Below, piece after piece: positions 32,712 to 41,487 of a stretch of 64,000 nt of DNA (the first letter of the stretch is position 1; each line of letters starts with the position of its first letter). The position numbers and the translations under genes were made by a program. This DNA is from Agrococcus beijingensis (GTDB lineage: Bacteria; Actinomycetota; Actinomycetes; Actinomycetales; Microbacteriaceae), in contig NZ_CP132360.1 in NCBI RefSeq assembly GCF_030758955.1, positions 263,467-327,466 on the forward strand, in the 5' to 3' direction. The notes below the pieces were generated by a model. That model was not told where the DNA came from and did not search any database. It saw nothing but the letters and a program-made list of their open reading frames with translations.

Positions 32712-34370
32712 TCAGGCCGAGCGTCCCGCGCGCAGCCCCGTGTGCAGGCATCCGCCCAGGAACGTGCCCTCGAGCGCGCGGTAGCCGTGCACGCCACCGC
32801 CGCCGAAGCCGGCCGCCTCGCCGACGGCGAACAGCCCCGGCACCGGGCGGCCGTCAGCGCCGAGGGCGCGCGAGTCGAGGTCGGTCTGGATGCCGCCCAG
32901 CGTCTTTCGGGTGAGCGTGTGCAGGCGCACGGCGATGAGCGGCCAGTGGCGCTCGTCGAGGATGCGGTGCGGCGCCGCGGTGCGCACGAGGCGATCGCCG
33001 ACGTACTCGCGGGCGCGCCGGATCTCGACCGCCTGCGGGTCGGTGGAGTCGGGGTCGGCGACGGCGGCGTCGCGCTCGTCGATGGCGGCGACGACCGCGG
33101 CCCGGTCGATGCCCGGGCCGCCCGACTCGGCGCTCAGGCGCTCCATGCCGTCGAGCAGCTCGGTGAGCGAGTGCGCCACCACGAAGTCGTCGCCGTGGTC
33201 GAGGAACGCCTGCACGGGGGCGGGAGCCCCCGGCAGCACGCGCTGGGCGAGCTTGGGAATGCTGCGGCCGGTGAGGTCGGGGTTCTGCTCGGAGCCCGAG
33301 AGCGTGAACTCCTTCTCGACGATCGACTGGGTGAGCACGAACCACGAGTGCTCGGCCCCGACCTGGCGCAGGTGCTCGAGCGTCGAGAGGGTGTCGAAGC
33401 CGGGGTAGTTGGGGGAGGGGAGCCGGCGGCCCAGGTGGTCGAGCCAGAGGCTCGACGGGCCCGGGAGGATGCGGATGCCGTGGTCGGGCCAGATCGGATC
33501 CCAGTTGCGGATGCCCTCGGTGTAGTGCCACATGCGGTCGCCGTTGACGAGGCGGGCGCCCGCGTCGTTGGCGATCGCGAGCCCGGAGCCGTCGACGTGC
33601 AGGGGCACGCCGCGCACGGCCGTGCGAGGCGCCTCGCCCAGGCGCGCCGGCCACAGCTCGCGCACCCGCTCGAGCTCGCCGCCGATGCCGCCGGTGGCGA
33701 CCACGACGCTCTCGGCGCGCAGCGAGAACTCGCCAACGGCCTCGCGGCTCGAGGGCTCGCCGCGCACGGTCAGGTCGTCCGCGAGGCGGTCGCCGGCCAC
33801 CCCGACGACCCGGCCGTCCTCCACCAGCAGCCGGGTGACGCGGTGGCGGAACGAGAGCGTCGCACGGCCGTCGGCGACGGCGTCGCGCAGCTGCCGGGTG
33901 AAGGGTGCGACGAGGCCGGGGCCGGTGCCCCAGACGATGTGGAAGCGGGGCACCGTGTTGCCGTGCCCGCCGGCCGTGCGGGCGCCGCGCTCGGCGTGGC
34001 CGACGATCGGGAACAGCCGCACGCCCAGCGCGCGCAGCCACGGCCGCAGATCCCGGTGGGCGAACGCGAGGTAGGCCTCGGCCCACTGGCGACCCCACGC
34101 ATCCTCGTCGTCGCGGTCGAAGCCGGCGGAGGCCGCCCAGTCGGCGCGGGCGAGCTCGAGCGAGTCGTCGATGCCGAGCCGGCGCTGCTCGGGGGAGTCG
34201 ACGAGCAGCAGGCCGCCGAACGACCAGAAGGCCTGGCCGCCGATGGAGTGCCGGCCCTCCTGCTCGACGATGCGCACCCTGCGGCCGCGGTCGAGGGCCG
34301 TGCAGGCGGTCACGAGCCCGGCCAGGCCGGCTCCGATCACGATGACGTCGTGGTCGTCGGATGCGGCCAT
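32712..34370 (-). CDS. FAD-binding dehydrogenase (ketosteroid dehydrogenase-like)
   Basis: Flavoprotein of the fumarate reductase/3-ketosteroid dehydrogenase superfamily. 552 residues: N-terminal dinucleotide fold VIVIGAGLAGLVTA (about 9-22) with the acid IVEQE at the end of strand 2, IGGQAFWSFGG, a second FAD block VVVATGGIGGE, and the C-terminal GLFAVGEAAGFGGGGVHGYRALEGT. Conserved actinobacterial proteins of this length are annotated only as FAD-binding dehydrogenases; substrate unknown. ATG preceded by AAGGAG. It is 14 bases downstream of glbO on the same strand. Confidence 0.85.
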   Translation of the reverse strand: MAASDDHDVIVIGAGLAGLVTACTALDRGRRVRIVEQEGRHSIGGQAFWSFGGLLLVDSPEQRRLGIDDSLELARADWAASAGFDRDDEDAWGRQWAEAYLAFAHRDLRPWLRALGVRLFPIVGHAERGARTAGGHGNTVPRFHIVWGTGPGLVAPFTRQLRDAVADGRATLSFRHRVTRLLVEDGRVVGVAGDRLADDLTVRGEPSSREAVGEFSLRAESVVVATGGIGGELERVRELWPARLGEAPRTAVRGVPLHVDGSGLAIANDAGARLVNGDRMWHYTEGIRNWDPIWPDHGIRILPGPSSLWLDHLGRRLPSPNYPGFDTLSTLEHLRQVGAEHSWFVLTQSIVEKEFTLSGSEQNPDLTGRSIPKLAQRVLPGAPAPVQAFLDHGDDFVVAHSLTELLDGMERLSAESGGPGIDRAAVVAAIDERDAAVADPDSTDPQAVEIRRAREYVGDRLVRTAAPHRILDERHWPLIAVRLHTLTRKTLGGIQTDLDSRALGADGRPVPGLFAVGEAAGFGGGGVHGYRALEGTFLGGCLHTGLRAGRSA

Positions 34371-34384
34371 GGTGCGCTCCTTGC

Positions 34385-34774
34385 CTACCGGAAGAGGGGG
34401 TTGCGGTTGAGCATCGCCGTGGCGGCGCGCTCGAAGTAGTCGTCGAGCTCCGCGCGGTGCAGCGGTGCAGGGTCGAGCGCGTCGAGCGCGCCGTGCATGC
34501 AGGCGAGCCAGCGGTCGCGGGCGTCGGGGTCGATCGGGAAGGCCGCGTGGCGCATGCGCAGCCGGGGGTGGCCGCGCTGCTCGCTGTAGGTCGTCGGCCC
34601 GCCCCAGTACTGCTCGAGGAACCGGCGGAACCGCTCCTCGGCGCCGGCGCGGTCGTCCTGCGGGTACATCGGCCGCACGACCTCGTCGGCCCAGATGCGG
34701 TCGTAGAACTCGCGCACGAGGTCGGTGAAGAAGGCCTCGCCGCCGACGGCGTCGTAGAGGGTCTGATGCGTCAT
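34385..34774 (-). CDS. glbO: Group II truncated haemoglobin (GlbO type)
   Basis: Oxygen-binding truncated haemoglobin, 129 residues. The GlbO-type block [20 protein letters not shown] (including the proximal haem histidine region) and the [20 protein letters not shown] start are clear. In mycobacteria GlbO associates with the membrane and supports respiration; here it lies about 2 kb from the oxidase operon. The ATG overlaps the mscS stop as ATGA, so the two are translationally coupled. Confidence 0.93.
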   Translation of the reverse strand: MTHQTLYDAVGGEAFFTDLVREFYDRIWADEVVRPMYPQDDRAGAEERFRRFLEQYWGGPTTYSEQRGHPRLRMRHAAFPIDPDARDRWLACMHGALDALDPAPLHRAELDDYFERAATAMLNRNPLFR

Positions 34775-35745
34775 CGCTTTGCTCCGGAGGCCTGCTGCTC
34801 GCCCATGCCCTGCACGACCACCTTCTGCAGCGACGGCAGCACGACCCCCAGGTCGTCGAGGCCCGTCTTGATGCGGCGGCGCAGCTCGCGGGCCACGTCG
34901 TCCTTCGCGCTGGCTCGGGTCTTCACGACGAGTCGGATGACGACCGCTTCGGCCGAGACCGACTCGATGCCCCACGTCTCGGGCTTGTCGATGATGCGGC
35001 CGAGCCACTCGGGCGCCTCGCTCATGTCGGTCGCGACGTCGAGCAGCCGCTGCTCGATGACGTCGACGTCGGCGCTGTAGGGCACCGCCTGATCGATGAT
35101 CACGCGCGCCCAGCCCTGCGACCTGTTGCCGACGCGGATGATCTCGCCGTTGCGCACGTACCAGAGGGTGCCGTGCACGTCGCGCACCTGGGTGACGCGG
35201 ATGCCCACCGACTCGACGACGCCCGATGCCTCGCCGAGGTCGACCACGTCGCCGATGCCCATCTGATCCTCGAACACCATGAAGAGGCCGTTGAGGAAGT
35301 CCTTGATGACGCCCTGGGCGCCGATGCCGGCTGCCGCGCCGAGGAAGCCTGCCATCGCGACGAGCGACGCGGGCTCGACGCCGAGGATGCTCAGGATGAG
35401 GATCAGCGCGAGCGCGCCGATCACCCAGGCGAGCATCGTGTTGAGCACGCTGCCGATCGCGCGGGTGCGCTGCACGACCCGCACCTGGGCGAGCGGCGAG
35501 TTCGACAGCGCCTCGGTGTCGGCGGCGTCGGCGCGGCGCTTCACGCCGCTCACGACACCGCCGACCACGCGGCCGATCAGCTGCCTGATCACCCAGAAGG
35601 CGATGAAGGCGCTGACGATCACCAGGAGCACGCCGATCGGCTGACCCCAGGACTGCCACCAGACGCCGACGGCGAGCCAGTCCACGCCCGGCGAGTCGGG
35701 GGCGGACTCGGCGCTCGTCGCCATCAGGGTGCTCATCGACGCCAT
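34771..35745 (-). CDS. mscS: Small-conductance mechanosensitive channel (MscS family)
   Basis: Osmotic-release channel. 324 residues: three membrane helices (about 31-55, 100-120, 128-148), the pore-lining Gly/Ala-rich helix [20 protein letters not shown], and the MscS beta domain with [22 protein letters not shown] and [14 protein letters not shown]. The start is uncertain: ATGs at 35745, 35736 and 35724 all lack a good ribosome site, and the first, 11 bases after pepN, suggests coupling to it. Confidence 0.9.
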   Translation of the reverse strand: MASMSTLMATSAESAPDSPGVDWLAVGVWWQSWGQPIGVLLVIVSAFIAFWVIRQLIGRVVGGVVSGVKRRADAADTEALSNSPLAQVRVVQRTRAIGSVLNTMLAWVIGALALILILSILGVEPASLVAMAGFLGAAAGIGAQGVIKDFLNGLFMVFEDQMGIGDVVDLGEASGVVESVGIRVTQVRDVHGTLWYVRNGEIIRVGNRSQGWARVIIDQAVPYSADVDVIEQRLLDVATDMSEAPEWLGRIIDKPETWGIESVSAEAVVIRLVVKTRASAKDDVARELRRRIKTGLDDLGVVLPSLQKVVVQGMGEQQASGAKR

Positions 35746-35756
35746 CGTTGAGCCGA

Positions 35757-38297
35757 TCAGGCGTCCCGCTCCTGTGCGGCCAGCGCCCGCTCGACGCCGG
35801 CGAGGTGCTCGACCATGATGCGGCGCAGCGCCGGCGACGCCGACTCGTTGGCGGCCAGCCACCCGCGGGTCGCCTCGGCGAGCTGCGGGCTCGCGGCCAC
35901 GGCCGGGTAGAGCCCCACGAGCAGCCCCTCGGCCACCTGGTAGGTGCGCGACTCCCAGAGCCCGACGATGGCCTCGTGGTAGCGGCCCACGATCGCGTCG
36001 AGCGATGCGGGGTCGTTGACGTGCACGAGGCCGAGGCCCGTGTAGCGCACGATCATGTTCGAGGCGCCGGCCTGGTCGACGACCGACGCGAACGCGGCCT
36101 CCTTGGCCTCGGGCGTGGGGATGGTCGCGCGGGCGCGGGCGGCGAACTGCCGGCCGGTGGCGGTGTCGTCGGTCGCGAGCTCCGCGTCGATCTCGGCCGG
36201 GCCGGCGGCGCCGTTCAGCACCAGGCCGTCGAGCAGCTGCCAGCGCAGGTCGGCGTCGATCGCGAGCCCCTCGAGCGTGCGCGAGCCGTCGAGCAGCGAC
36301 TGCAGGATCGTGACGTGGTCGGGCGTCGAGGCGAGCCCGGCGAACGCGCCGATGAACTGGAACTGCGCGTCGGAGCCGGCCTCCGCCTGCTCTGCCAGCG
36401 TCCACAGCGCATCCGCCGCCTTGTCGATCGTGGCGGCGCGTCGCGACGGGTGCACGTAGGTGCGGGCCGACAGCGCCAGCTGCGCGAGCGCGAGGCGGAT
36501 CGTGGTCGACTCGGTCTCGGCGCCGATGTTGGCGAGCACGAGGTCGACGTAGTCGCTCGCCGGCGTCTCGCCGTCGCGCGTGGCGTCCCAGGCTGCGCCC
36601 CAGACGAGGGCGCGGGCCAGCGGATCCTCGATGGCGCTGAGGCTGGTGATGGCGGTGCTCATCGACTGCTCGTCGAGGCGGATCTTCGCGTAGGCGAGGT
36701 CGTCGTCGTTGAGCAGGATGAGCGCAGGGCGGATGTGGCCGAGCAGCTGCGGCACGTCGGTGCTCTCGCCGTCGATGTCGAGCTCGACCCGGTGGATGCG
36801 GCGCAGCAGATCGTCGTCGAGCTCGTAGAAGCCCACCGCGATGCGGTGCGGGCGCAGCGTCGGCCACTCGGCGGGGGCCGACTGCTCGATCGCGAAGGCC
36901 GAGATGATGCCGTCGGCGGTCAGCTCCATGCGGGGGCGCAGCGTGTTGACGCCGGCGGTCTCGAGCCACTTCTGGCTCCACTGGCTCAGGTCGCGGCCGC
37001 TGGCGGCCTCGAGCTCCGACAGCAGGTCGCTGAGCTCGGTGCTGCCCCACGCGTGCTTGCGGAAGTAGGCGCCGACGCCCTGCATGAAGGCCTCGATGCC
37101 CACCCACGCGACGAGCTGCTTCAGCACCGAGCCGCCCTTGGCGTAGGTGATGCCGTCGAAGTTGACCTGCACGTCCTCGAGGTCGCGGATCTCGGCGACG
37201 ATCGGGTGCGTCGACGGCAGCTGGTCCTGGCGGTACGCCCAGGTCTTCTCCATCGCCTGGAAGGTGGTCCAGGCGCCGGTCCACTCGGTGGCCTCGGCGG
37301 TCGCGAGGGTCGACGCCCACTCGGCGAACGACTCGTTGAGCCACAGGTCGTTCCACCAGCGCATCGTGACGAGGTCGCCGAACCACATGTGGGCCAGCTC
37401 GTGCAGCACGGTCACGACGCGGCGCTCACGGATGGCGTCGGTCACCTGCGCGCGGAACACGTACGACTCGGTGAAGGTGACGGCTCCCGCGTTCTCCATC
37501 GCGCCCGCGTTGAACTCCGGCACGAACAGCTGGTCGTACTTCTCGAACGGGTAGGCGACGCCGAACTGCGACTCGAAGAACGCGAAGCCCTTGCGGGTGG
37601 TGTCGAAGATGTAGTCGGCGTCCATGTGCTCGGCGAGCGAGGCGCGGCAGAAGATGCCGAGCGGGATCGTGCGGCCGTCGCTCGAGGTGAGCTCGGAGCG
37701 GGTGACCGTGTACGGGCCGGCGACGAGTGCGGTGATGTAGCTCGAGATGCGCGGCGTGGGCTCGAAGCTCCACGTGGCCGTCTCGCCGTCGACGACGGGC
37801 TCGGGGGTCGGCTGGTTCGACACGACCTGCCAGGCGGCGGGCGCAGTCACGGTGAAGCGGAACGTGGCCTTCAGGTCGGGCTGCTCGAAGACCGCGAAGA
37901 CGCGGCGCGAGTCGGGCACCTCGAACTGCGAGTAGAGGTAGACCTCGCCGTCGACCGGGTCGACGAAGCGGTGCAAGCCCTCGCCGGTGTTGCCGTAGAG
38001 CGCGTCGGAGACGACGGTCAGCTCGTTCTCGGCGGCGAGGCCGTCGAGCTGGATGCGCACGCCGTCGTTCACGGCGGATGCGTCGAGCTCGGTGCCGTTG
38101 AGGGTGACGGCGTGCACGGTGCGCGAGATGTGGTCGATGAAGGTCGACGCGCCCTCGTCGGCGCGGAACTTCACGGTGGTGGTCGAGCGGAACGTCTCGT
38201 CGCCGGTCGTCAGGTCGAGCGCGATGTCGTAGCTGTCGACGTCGACGAGCGCGGCACGCTCCTGCGCTTCGGCGCGGGTGAGGTTCTCTCCGGGCAC
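35757..38297 (-). CDS. pepN: Aminopeptidase N (M1 metallopeptidase)
   Basis: Cytoplasmic zinc aminopeptidase of family M1. 846 residues: the substrate-binding GAMENAG and the zinc site [10 protein letters not shown] followed by NESFAEW near residue 295 are intact, and a long C-terminal ERAP1-like helical domain follows. The GTG at 38297 is used because AAGGAG lies 6 bases before it; the frame stays open upstream but that stretch does not resemble the family. First gene of a minus-strand operon pepN-mscS-glbO-flavin dehydrogenase. Confidence 0.96.
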   Translation of the reverse strand: MPGENLTRAEAQERAALVDVDSYDIALDLTTGDETFRSTTTVKFRADEGASTFIDHISRTVHAVTLNGTELDASAVNDGVRIQLDGLAAENELTVVSDALYGNTGEGLHRFVDPVDGEVYLYSQFEVPDSRRVFAVFEQPDLKATFRFTVTAPAAWQVVSNQPTPEPVVDGETATWSFEPTPRISSYITALVAGPYTVTRSELTSSDGRTIPLGIFCRASLAEHMDADYIFDTTRKGFAFFESQFGVAYPFEKYDQLFVPEFNAGAMENAGAVTFTESYVFRAQVTDAIRERRVVTVLHELAHMWFGDLVTMRWWNDLWLNESFAEWASTLATAEATEWTGAWTTFQAMEKTWAYRQDQLPSTHPIVAEIRDLEDVQVNFDGITYAKGGSVLKQLVAWVGIEAFMQGVGAYFRKHAWGSTELSDLLSELEAASGRDLSQWSQKWLETAGVNTLRPRMELTADGIISAFAIEQSAPAEWPTLRPHRIAVGFYELDDDLLRRIHRVELDIDGESTDVPQLLGHIRPALILLNDDDLAYAKIRLDEQSMSTAITSLSAIEDPLARALVWGAAWDATRDGETPASDYVDLVLANIGAETESTTIRLALAQLALSARTYVHPSRRAATIDKAADALWTLAEQAEAGSDAQFQFIGAFAGLASTPDHVTILQSLLDGSRTLEGLAIDADLRWQLLDGLVLNGAAGPAEIDAELATDDTATGRQFAARARATIPTPEAKEAAFASVVDQAGASNMIVRYTGLGLVHVNDPASLDAIVGRYHEAIVGLWESRTYQVAEGLLVGLYPAVAASPQLAEATRGWLAANESASPALRRIMVEHLAGVERALAAQERDA

Positions 38298-38451
38298 GCG
38301 GGACTCCTTGTGGTCATGGTGTGACTGGTGCGACCAGCGTAGTGCCGCGCGCCAGGGCGACGGCCGGGGCACCGGGGCCCGAGACGGTCCCCGGCGCTGG
38401 CGTCGCGGCGGAGGTCCGCAAGGGCCTCCGCTCTTCGCTCCAGCGCGCGGA

Positions 38452-38457
38452 TAGCAT
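38452..38457 (+). promoter_or_regulatory. TAGCAT -10 box, leaderless start of the Rv2466c-like gene
   Basis: TAGCAT ends 6 nt before the ATG at 38464; no ribosome site is needed if the transcript starts at the ATG. The divergent pepN start lies 155 bp upstream. Confidence 0.55.
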
Positions 38458-38463
38458 CGAGGC

Positions 38464-39099
38464 ATGACTCAGCAGCGCGTGCGCATGTGGTTCGACCCGA
38501 CCTGCCCCTGGGCATGGATGACCTCCCGCTGGCTCGGCGAGGTCGCCGAGGTGCGCGGGTTCGAGGTCGACTGGCAGGTGATGAGCCTGGCCGTGCTCAA
38601 CGAGGGCCGCGACCTGCCCGAGGCCTATCTCGCGCGCATGCCGCGCTCCATGCGCATGACGCGACTGGTCACCGCTGCTCGCGCGGCGGGCGGCGACCAG
38701 GTCGTGAAGCCCCTGTACGACGCGCTGGGGGAGCGCATCCACCACCAGCGCCGCAAGGACGACGACGCCATCATCGCCGAGGCGCTCGACGCGGTCGGCC
38801 TGGATGCGTCGCTGGCGGTCGAGCACGACGCTCACGACGCGACGCTGCGGTCGACGCACCAGGCGGCGATCGACCTCGTCGGCGACGACGTGGGCACCCC
38901 GGTGGTCGCGGTCGACGACGTCGCGTTCTTCGGCCCGGTCGTCAGCCCCGCACCCACAGGCGAGGAGGCCCTGCGCCTGTTCGACGGCGTGGTGGCCGCG
39001 GCCTCGGTCGACGGCTTCTTCGAGCTGAAGCGCTCCCGCACGCGCGGGCCCGTCTTCGCCACCGACGCGGTCCTGGCCGCAGGACCGCAGGAGGCATGA
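38464..39099 (+). CDS. DsbA-family thiol protein (Rv2466c-like)
   Basis: Thioredoxin-fold protein with a DsbA-like helical insert, 211 residues. It resembles mycobacterial Rv2466c, a mycothiol-dependent reductase: FDPTCPWAWMTSRW, VMSLAVLNEGRDLP, IHHQRR, GDDVGTPVVAVDDVAFFGPV, FFELKRSRTRGP. The active site reads CPWA instead of CPWC, so only the first cysteine remains; a monothiol mechanism with mycothiol would still be possible. Cytoplasmic. It lies divergent from pepN and overlaps rpiB by one base. Confidence 0.88.
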   Translation: MTQQRVRMWFDPTCPWAWMTSRWLGEVAEVRGFEVDWQVMSLAVLNEGRDLPEAYLARMPRSMRMTRLVTAARAAGGDQVVKPLYDALGERIHHQRRKDDDAIIAEALDAVGLDASLAVEHDAHDATLRSTHQAAIDLVGDDVGTPVVAVDDVAFFGPVVSPAPTGEEALRLFDGVVAAASVDGFFELKRSRTRGPVFATDAVLAAGPQEA

Positions 39100-39584
39100 T
39101 GCGCATCCACGTCGCGACCGACCACGCCGGCTTCGAGATGTCGAAGCGGCTCATCGAGCACCTCACCGACCGCGGCCACGACTGCGTCGACCACGGGCCG
39201 AGCCTCTACGACGCCGAGGACGACTACCCCTCGTTCTGCATCAACGCTGCCCGCGCCGTGGTGCGCGACCAGCGTGCGGGCGTCGACGCGCTCGGCGTCG
39301 TGTTCGGCGGCTCCGGCAACGGCGAGCAGATGGCGGCGAACAAGGTGGAGGGCGTGCGCGCGGCGCTCGCCTGGAGCCTCACGACCGCGGAGCTCGCCCG
39401 CGAGCACAACGACGCCAACGTCGTCGCCGTGGGTGCGCGCCAGCACACCGAGGAGGAGATGCTCGCGATCATCGACGCCTTCATCGCGACCCCGTTCACC
39501 GGCGTGGAGCGGCACGCGCGGCGCATCGCGCAGCTCGGCGAGTACGAGACGACGGGCGGCATCGCGGGCCACGAGATCCGCTGA
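39099..39584 (+). CDS. rpiB: Ribose-5-phosphate isomerase B
   Basis: Interconverts ribose 5-phosphate and ribulose 5-phosphate. 161 residues: MRIHVATDHAGFE, VDHGPSLYD, FGGSGNGEQMAANKVEGVRA, and EHNDANVVAVGARQH. The catalytic position of the E. coli-type enzymes (Cys) is serine in this FGGSGNG motif, as in mycobacterial-type RpiB. Two adjacent ATGs exist; 39099 gives the better spacing from AGGAGG (39089-39094). Confidence 0.93.
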   Translation: MRIHVATDHAGFEMSKRLIEHLTDRGHDCVDHGPSLYDAEDDYPSFCINAARAVVRDQRAGVDALGVVFGGSGNGEQMAANKVEGVRAALAWSLTTAELAREHNDANVVAVGARQHTEEEMLAIIDAFIATPFTGVERHARRIAQLGEYETTGGIAGHEIR

Positions 39585-39676
39585 TGCCCGGTCGTGCCTG
39601 ATGCCGGAGGGCCTGCCTGATGCCGGAGCGCCTGCGCTGATGCTTGAGAGCTCACCCGATGCCTGAGGGCCACTCC
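39582..39676 (+). repeat. Five degenerate 17-20 bp direct repeats around the nei start
   Basis: Units begin TGATGC at 39582, 39599, 39618 and 39638 and (as CGATGC) at 39657; the core is TGATGCCGGAGNGCC. The first unit holds the rpiB stop and the last holds the nei start codon. Each ATG is followed by Pro/Leu-Glu-like codons, so the spacer between rpiB and nei looks like duplicated copies of the nei start. Confidence 0.65.
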
Positions 39677-40693
39677 GTCCATCGCATCGCCCGCCAGTTC
39701 GGCGCGAACTTCGTCGGCTCGACGGCGGCCGTGACGAGCCCGCAGGGGCGCTTCGACGTCGGCGCCGCCGAGCTCGACGGCCGGCTCATCACCTCGTCGG
39801 AGGCGATCGGCAAGCACCTGCTGCTCGGCTTCGACGGCACCGCGACGCACCCCGATCGGGTGCTGCACGTGCACCTGGGCATCTACGGCGCGTGGGACTT
39901 CGCTGGCGCCATCTCGGTCGACCCGACGATCGCCGCGGCCGACGGGCGGATGGGGCAGACGGGGATGCTCGGGGTGCCGTTGGGCGGCGCCGGCACCGAG
40001 GGCGAGAACGAGGCCTCGATCGCCTCGATCGGGGCGCCGCGGCTCGCCCGTCTGCGGGCGGGGGAGCGGGAGACGGCGACGACGGCTGCGACGGCGACCG
40101 CCTTCCCGCCGGACTCGGTCGGTCAGGTGCGCGTGCGCATCCTCACCGACCGCGCCGTCGCCGACCTGCGGGGGCCGACGGTCTGCGAGGTGCTCGAGCC
40201 CGCCGAGGTGGTGGCGCTCGCGCAGCGGCTGGGGCCCGACCCGCAGGCGCTCGGCGCGACCGGCCCGCTGGGGGAGACGAAGCAGCAGGCGGAGGATCGC
40301 TTCGTCGAGCGGGCGTCGCGCTCGAAGCAGCCGATCGGGCAGCTGCTCATGGATCAGTCGGTGGTCGCCGGGATCGGCAACGTCTATCGGGCCGAGCTGC
40401 TGTTCAGGGCGGCGATCGATCCGCTCCGCCCGGGCGCGCAGCTGACCGTCGACGAGCTGCGGGCGCTCTGGCGCGATTGGGTGAAGCTGCTGCGCATCGG
40501 CGTCGAGACGGGGCAGATGCTCACGATCGACGGGCTGCGCGGTGCCCGGCGGGCTGCGGCGCTCGCGAACCGCGCCGATCGGCACTGGGTCTACAAGCGC
40601 GAGGGGCTGCCGTGCCACCGCTGCGGCACGCCGGTCGCGCTCGAGACGATGCAGGGGCGCAAGCTCTACTGGTGCCCGGGCTGCCAGCTCTGA
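39659..40693 (+). CDS. Formamidopyrimidine/endonuclease VIII-type DNA glycosylase
   Basis: Base-excision repair glycosylase with AP lyase activity. 344 residues. After Met removal Pro2 is the catalytic nucleophile and Glu3 the acid (MPEGHSVHR). The Lys in GKHLLLGF, the helix-two-turn-helix GQLLMDQSVVAGIGNVYRAELLF and the C-terminal zinc finger CHRCG...CPGCQ are present. An insertion of about 45 residues (about 105-150, Gly/Ala/Thr-rich) lies between strand blocks. Closest to the actinobacterial Nei2/Rv2464c type by neighbourhood. The start is fixed by the catalytic N-terminus. Confidence 0.92.
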   Translation: MPEGHSVHRIARQFGANFVGSTAAVTSPQGRFDVGAAELDGRLITSSEAIGKHLLLGFDGTATHPDRVLHVHLGIYGAWDFAGAISVDPTIAAADGRMGQTGMLGVPLGGAGTEGENEASIASIGAPRLARLRAGERETATTAATATAFPPDSVGQVRVRILTDRAVADLRGPTVCEVLEPAEVVALAQRLGPDPQALGATGPLGETKQQAEDRFVERASRSKQPIGQLLMDQSVVAGIGNVYRAELLFRAAIDPLRPGAQLTVDELRALWRDWVKLLRIGVETGQMLTIDGLRGARRAAALANRADRHWVYKREGLPCHRCGTPVALETMQGRKLYWCPGCQL

Positions 40694-40758
40694 GTGCGCT
40701 GCCGAAGCGGTGCAGCGCCACCGCTGAGCGCGCTGCCGAAGCGGTTCAGCGCCAGCGG
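40691..40758. repeat. Two 34-bp direct repeats forming tandem hairpins between convergent genes
   Basis: Copies at 40691-40724 and 40725-40758 differ at a few positions. Each contains GCGCTGC...GCAGCGC or a near version, so each can fold (7-bp stem in copy 1). Copy 1 starts with the nei stop codon, and copy 2 carries the stop codon of the minus-strand lipoprotein gene. They may serve as a bidirectional terminator. Confidence 0.7.
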
Positions 40759-41399
40759 TAGAGCGTCGCGCCGTCGATGCCGGTGGCCGACGGGCTGACG
40801 ACCCACGATCCGGTGGGGTCGTCCTCGCGGACGGCGACGATCACCTGCGCCGTCTCGCGGCCGCCGGGAGCCATCTCGAAGACGTAGCCGAGGTCGTTGG
40901 GCGCGGCTGCGGTCGAGGCGGAGTTCTGGTCGGAGAAGGGGCCGCCGTCGGGCTGGTAGGCGAAGGTCATGTCGAACATCGGATGCGTCGTCACGACCCC
41001 GACGTTCTCGATCTCGAGCTCGAGGATGACGAAGCGCTCCCCGGCGCGCGGGATCCCTCCCGTCTGCGCGGCGAGGCCGTCGGCGGGGTCGATGCTGCGC
41101 AGCGCCGTGATCTCCCACGTCGAGCCGCGATCCGTGTGGATCGTGACGGTGTCGCCGTAGGAGAACTCGCCGGGGGCCGTCGTCGGCACCGGCGGCGTTG
41201 TCGGCCCGTTCGTCGTGGGCGGCGGGTTGAGGTCGGTGAAGACGGGACCCTGCGACGCGGGGATCGCCGGGTCGTCGGGCGTCGACGGCGGCAGGGCGAC
41301 GCAGGCGGCGAGCGTCAGGGCCGCGACGGTGCCGGCCACGAGGGCGGCGCCGAGGCGGTTGGAGCCGCGCGCGGGGCGCCGGGTGACGATCGGGGACAC
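40746..41399 (-). CDS. Putative lipoprotein with a DUF4352-like domain
   Basis: 217 residues. The N-terminal signal ends in the lipobox LTLAAC (Cys about 33), then a Pro/Thr-rich spacer (about 35-75) and a beta-rich domain with VILELEIENVG and later APGGRETAQVIVAV, resembling DUF4352-type immunoglobulin-like domains. Function unknown; it should be membrane-anchored outside the cell. The GTG at 41399 lies 7 nt after a TAGCGT box, so a leaderless start is likely; the GTG at 41408 falls in that box. Confidence 0.7.
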   Translation of the reverse strand: MSPIVTRRPARGSNRLGAALVAGTVAALTLAACVALPPSTPDDPAIPASQGPVFTDLNPPPTTNGPTTPPVPTTAPGEFSYGDTVTIHTDRGSTWEITALRSIDPADGLAAQTGGIPRAGERFVILELEIENVGVVTTHPMFDMTFAYQPDGGPFSDQNSASTAAAPNDLGYVFEMAPGGRETAQVIVAVREDDPTGSWVVSPSATGIDGATLYRWR

Positions 41400-41406
41400 G
41401 GCAAGC

Positions 41407-41412
41407 ACGCTA
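41407..41412 (-). promoter_or_regulatory. TAGCGT -10 box of the lipoprotein gene
   Basis: Reads TAGCGT on the minus strand, followed by 7 nt and GTG at 41399. It fits the leaderless pattern seen at other genes in the window. Confidence 0.5.
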
Positions 41413-41487
41413 CCGCGAGGGGCTGTGAGCGGGGCCTCTGGTCGCGCGGTGACGACGCTGCTGTCGTGCCGTCCTCGCGCTCGGTCG

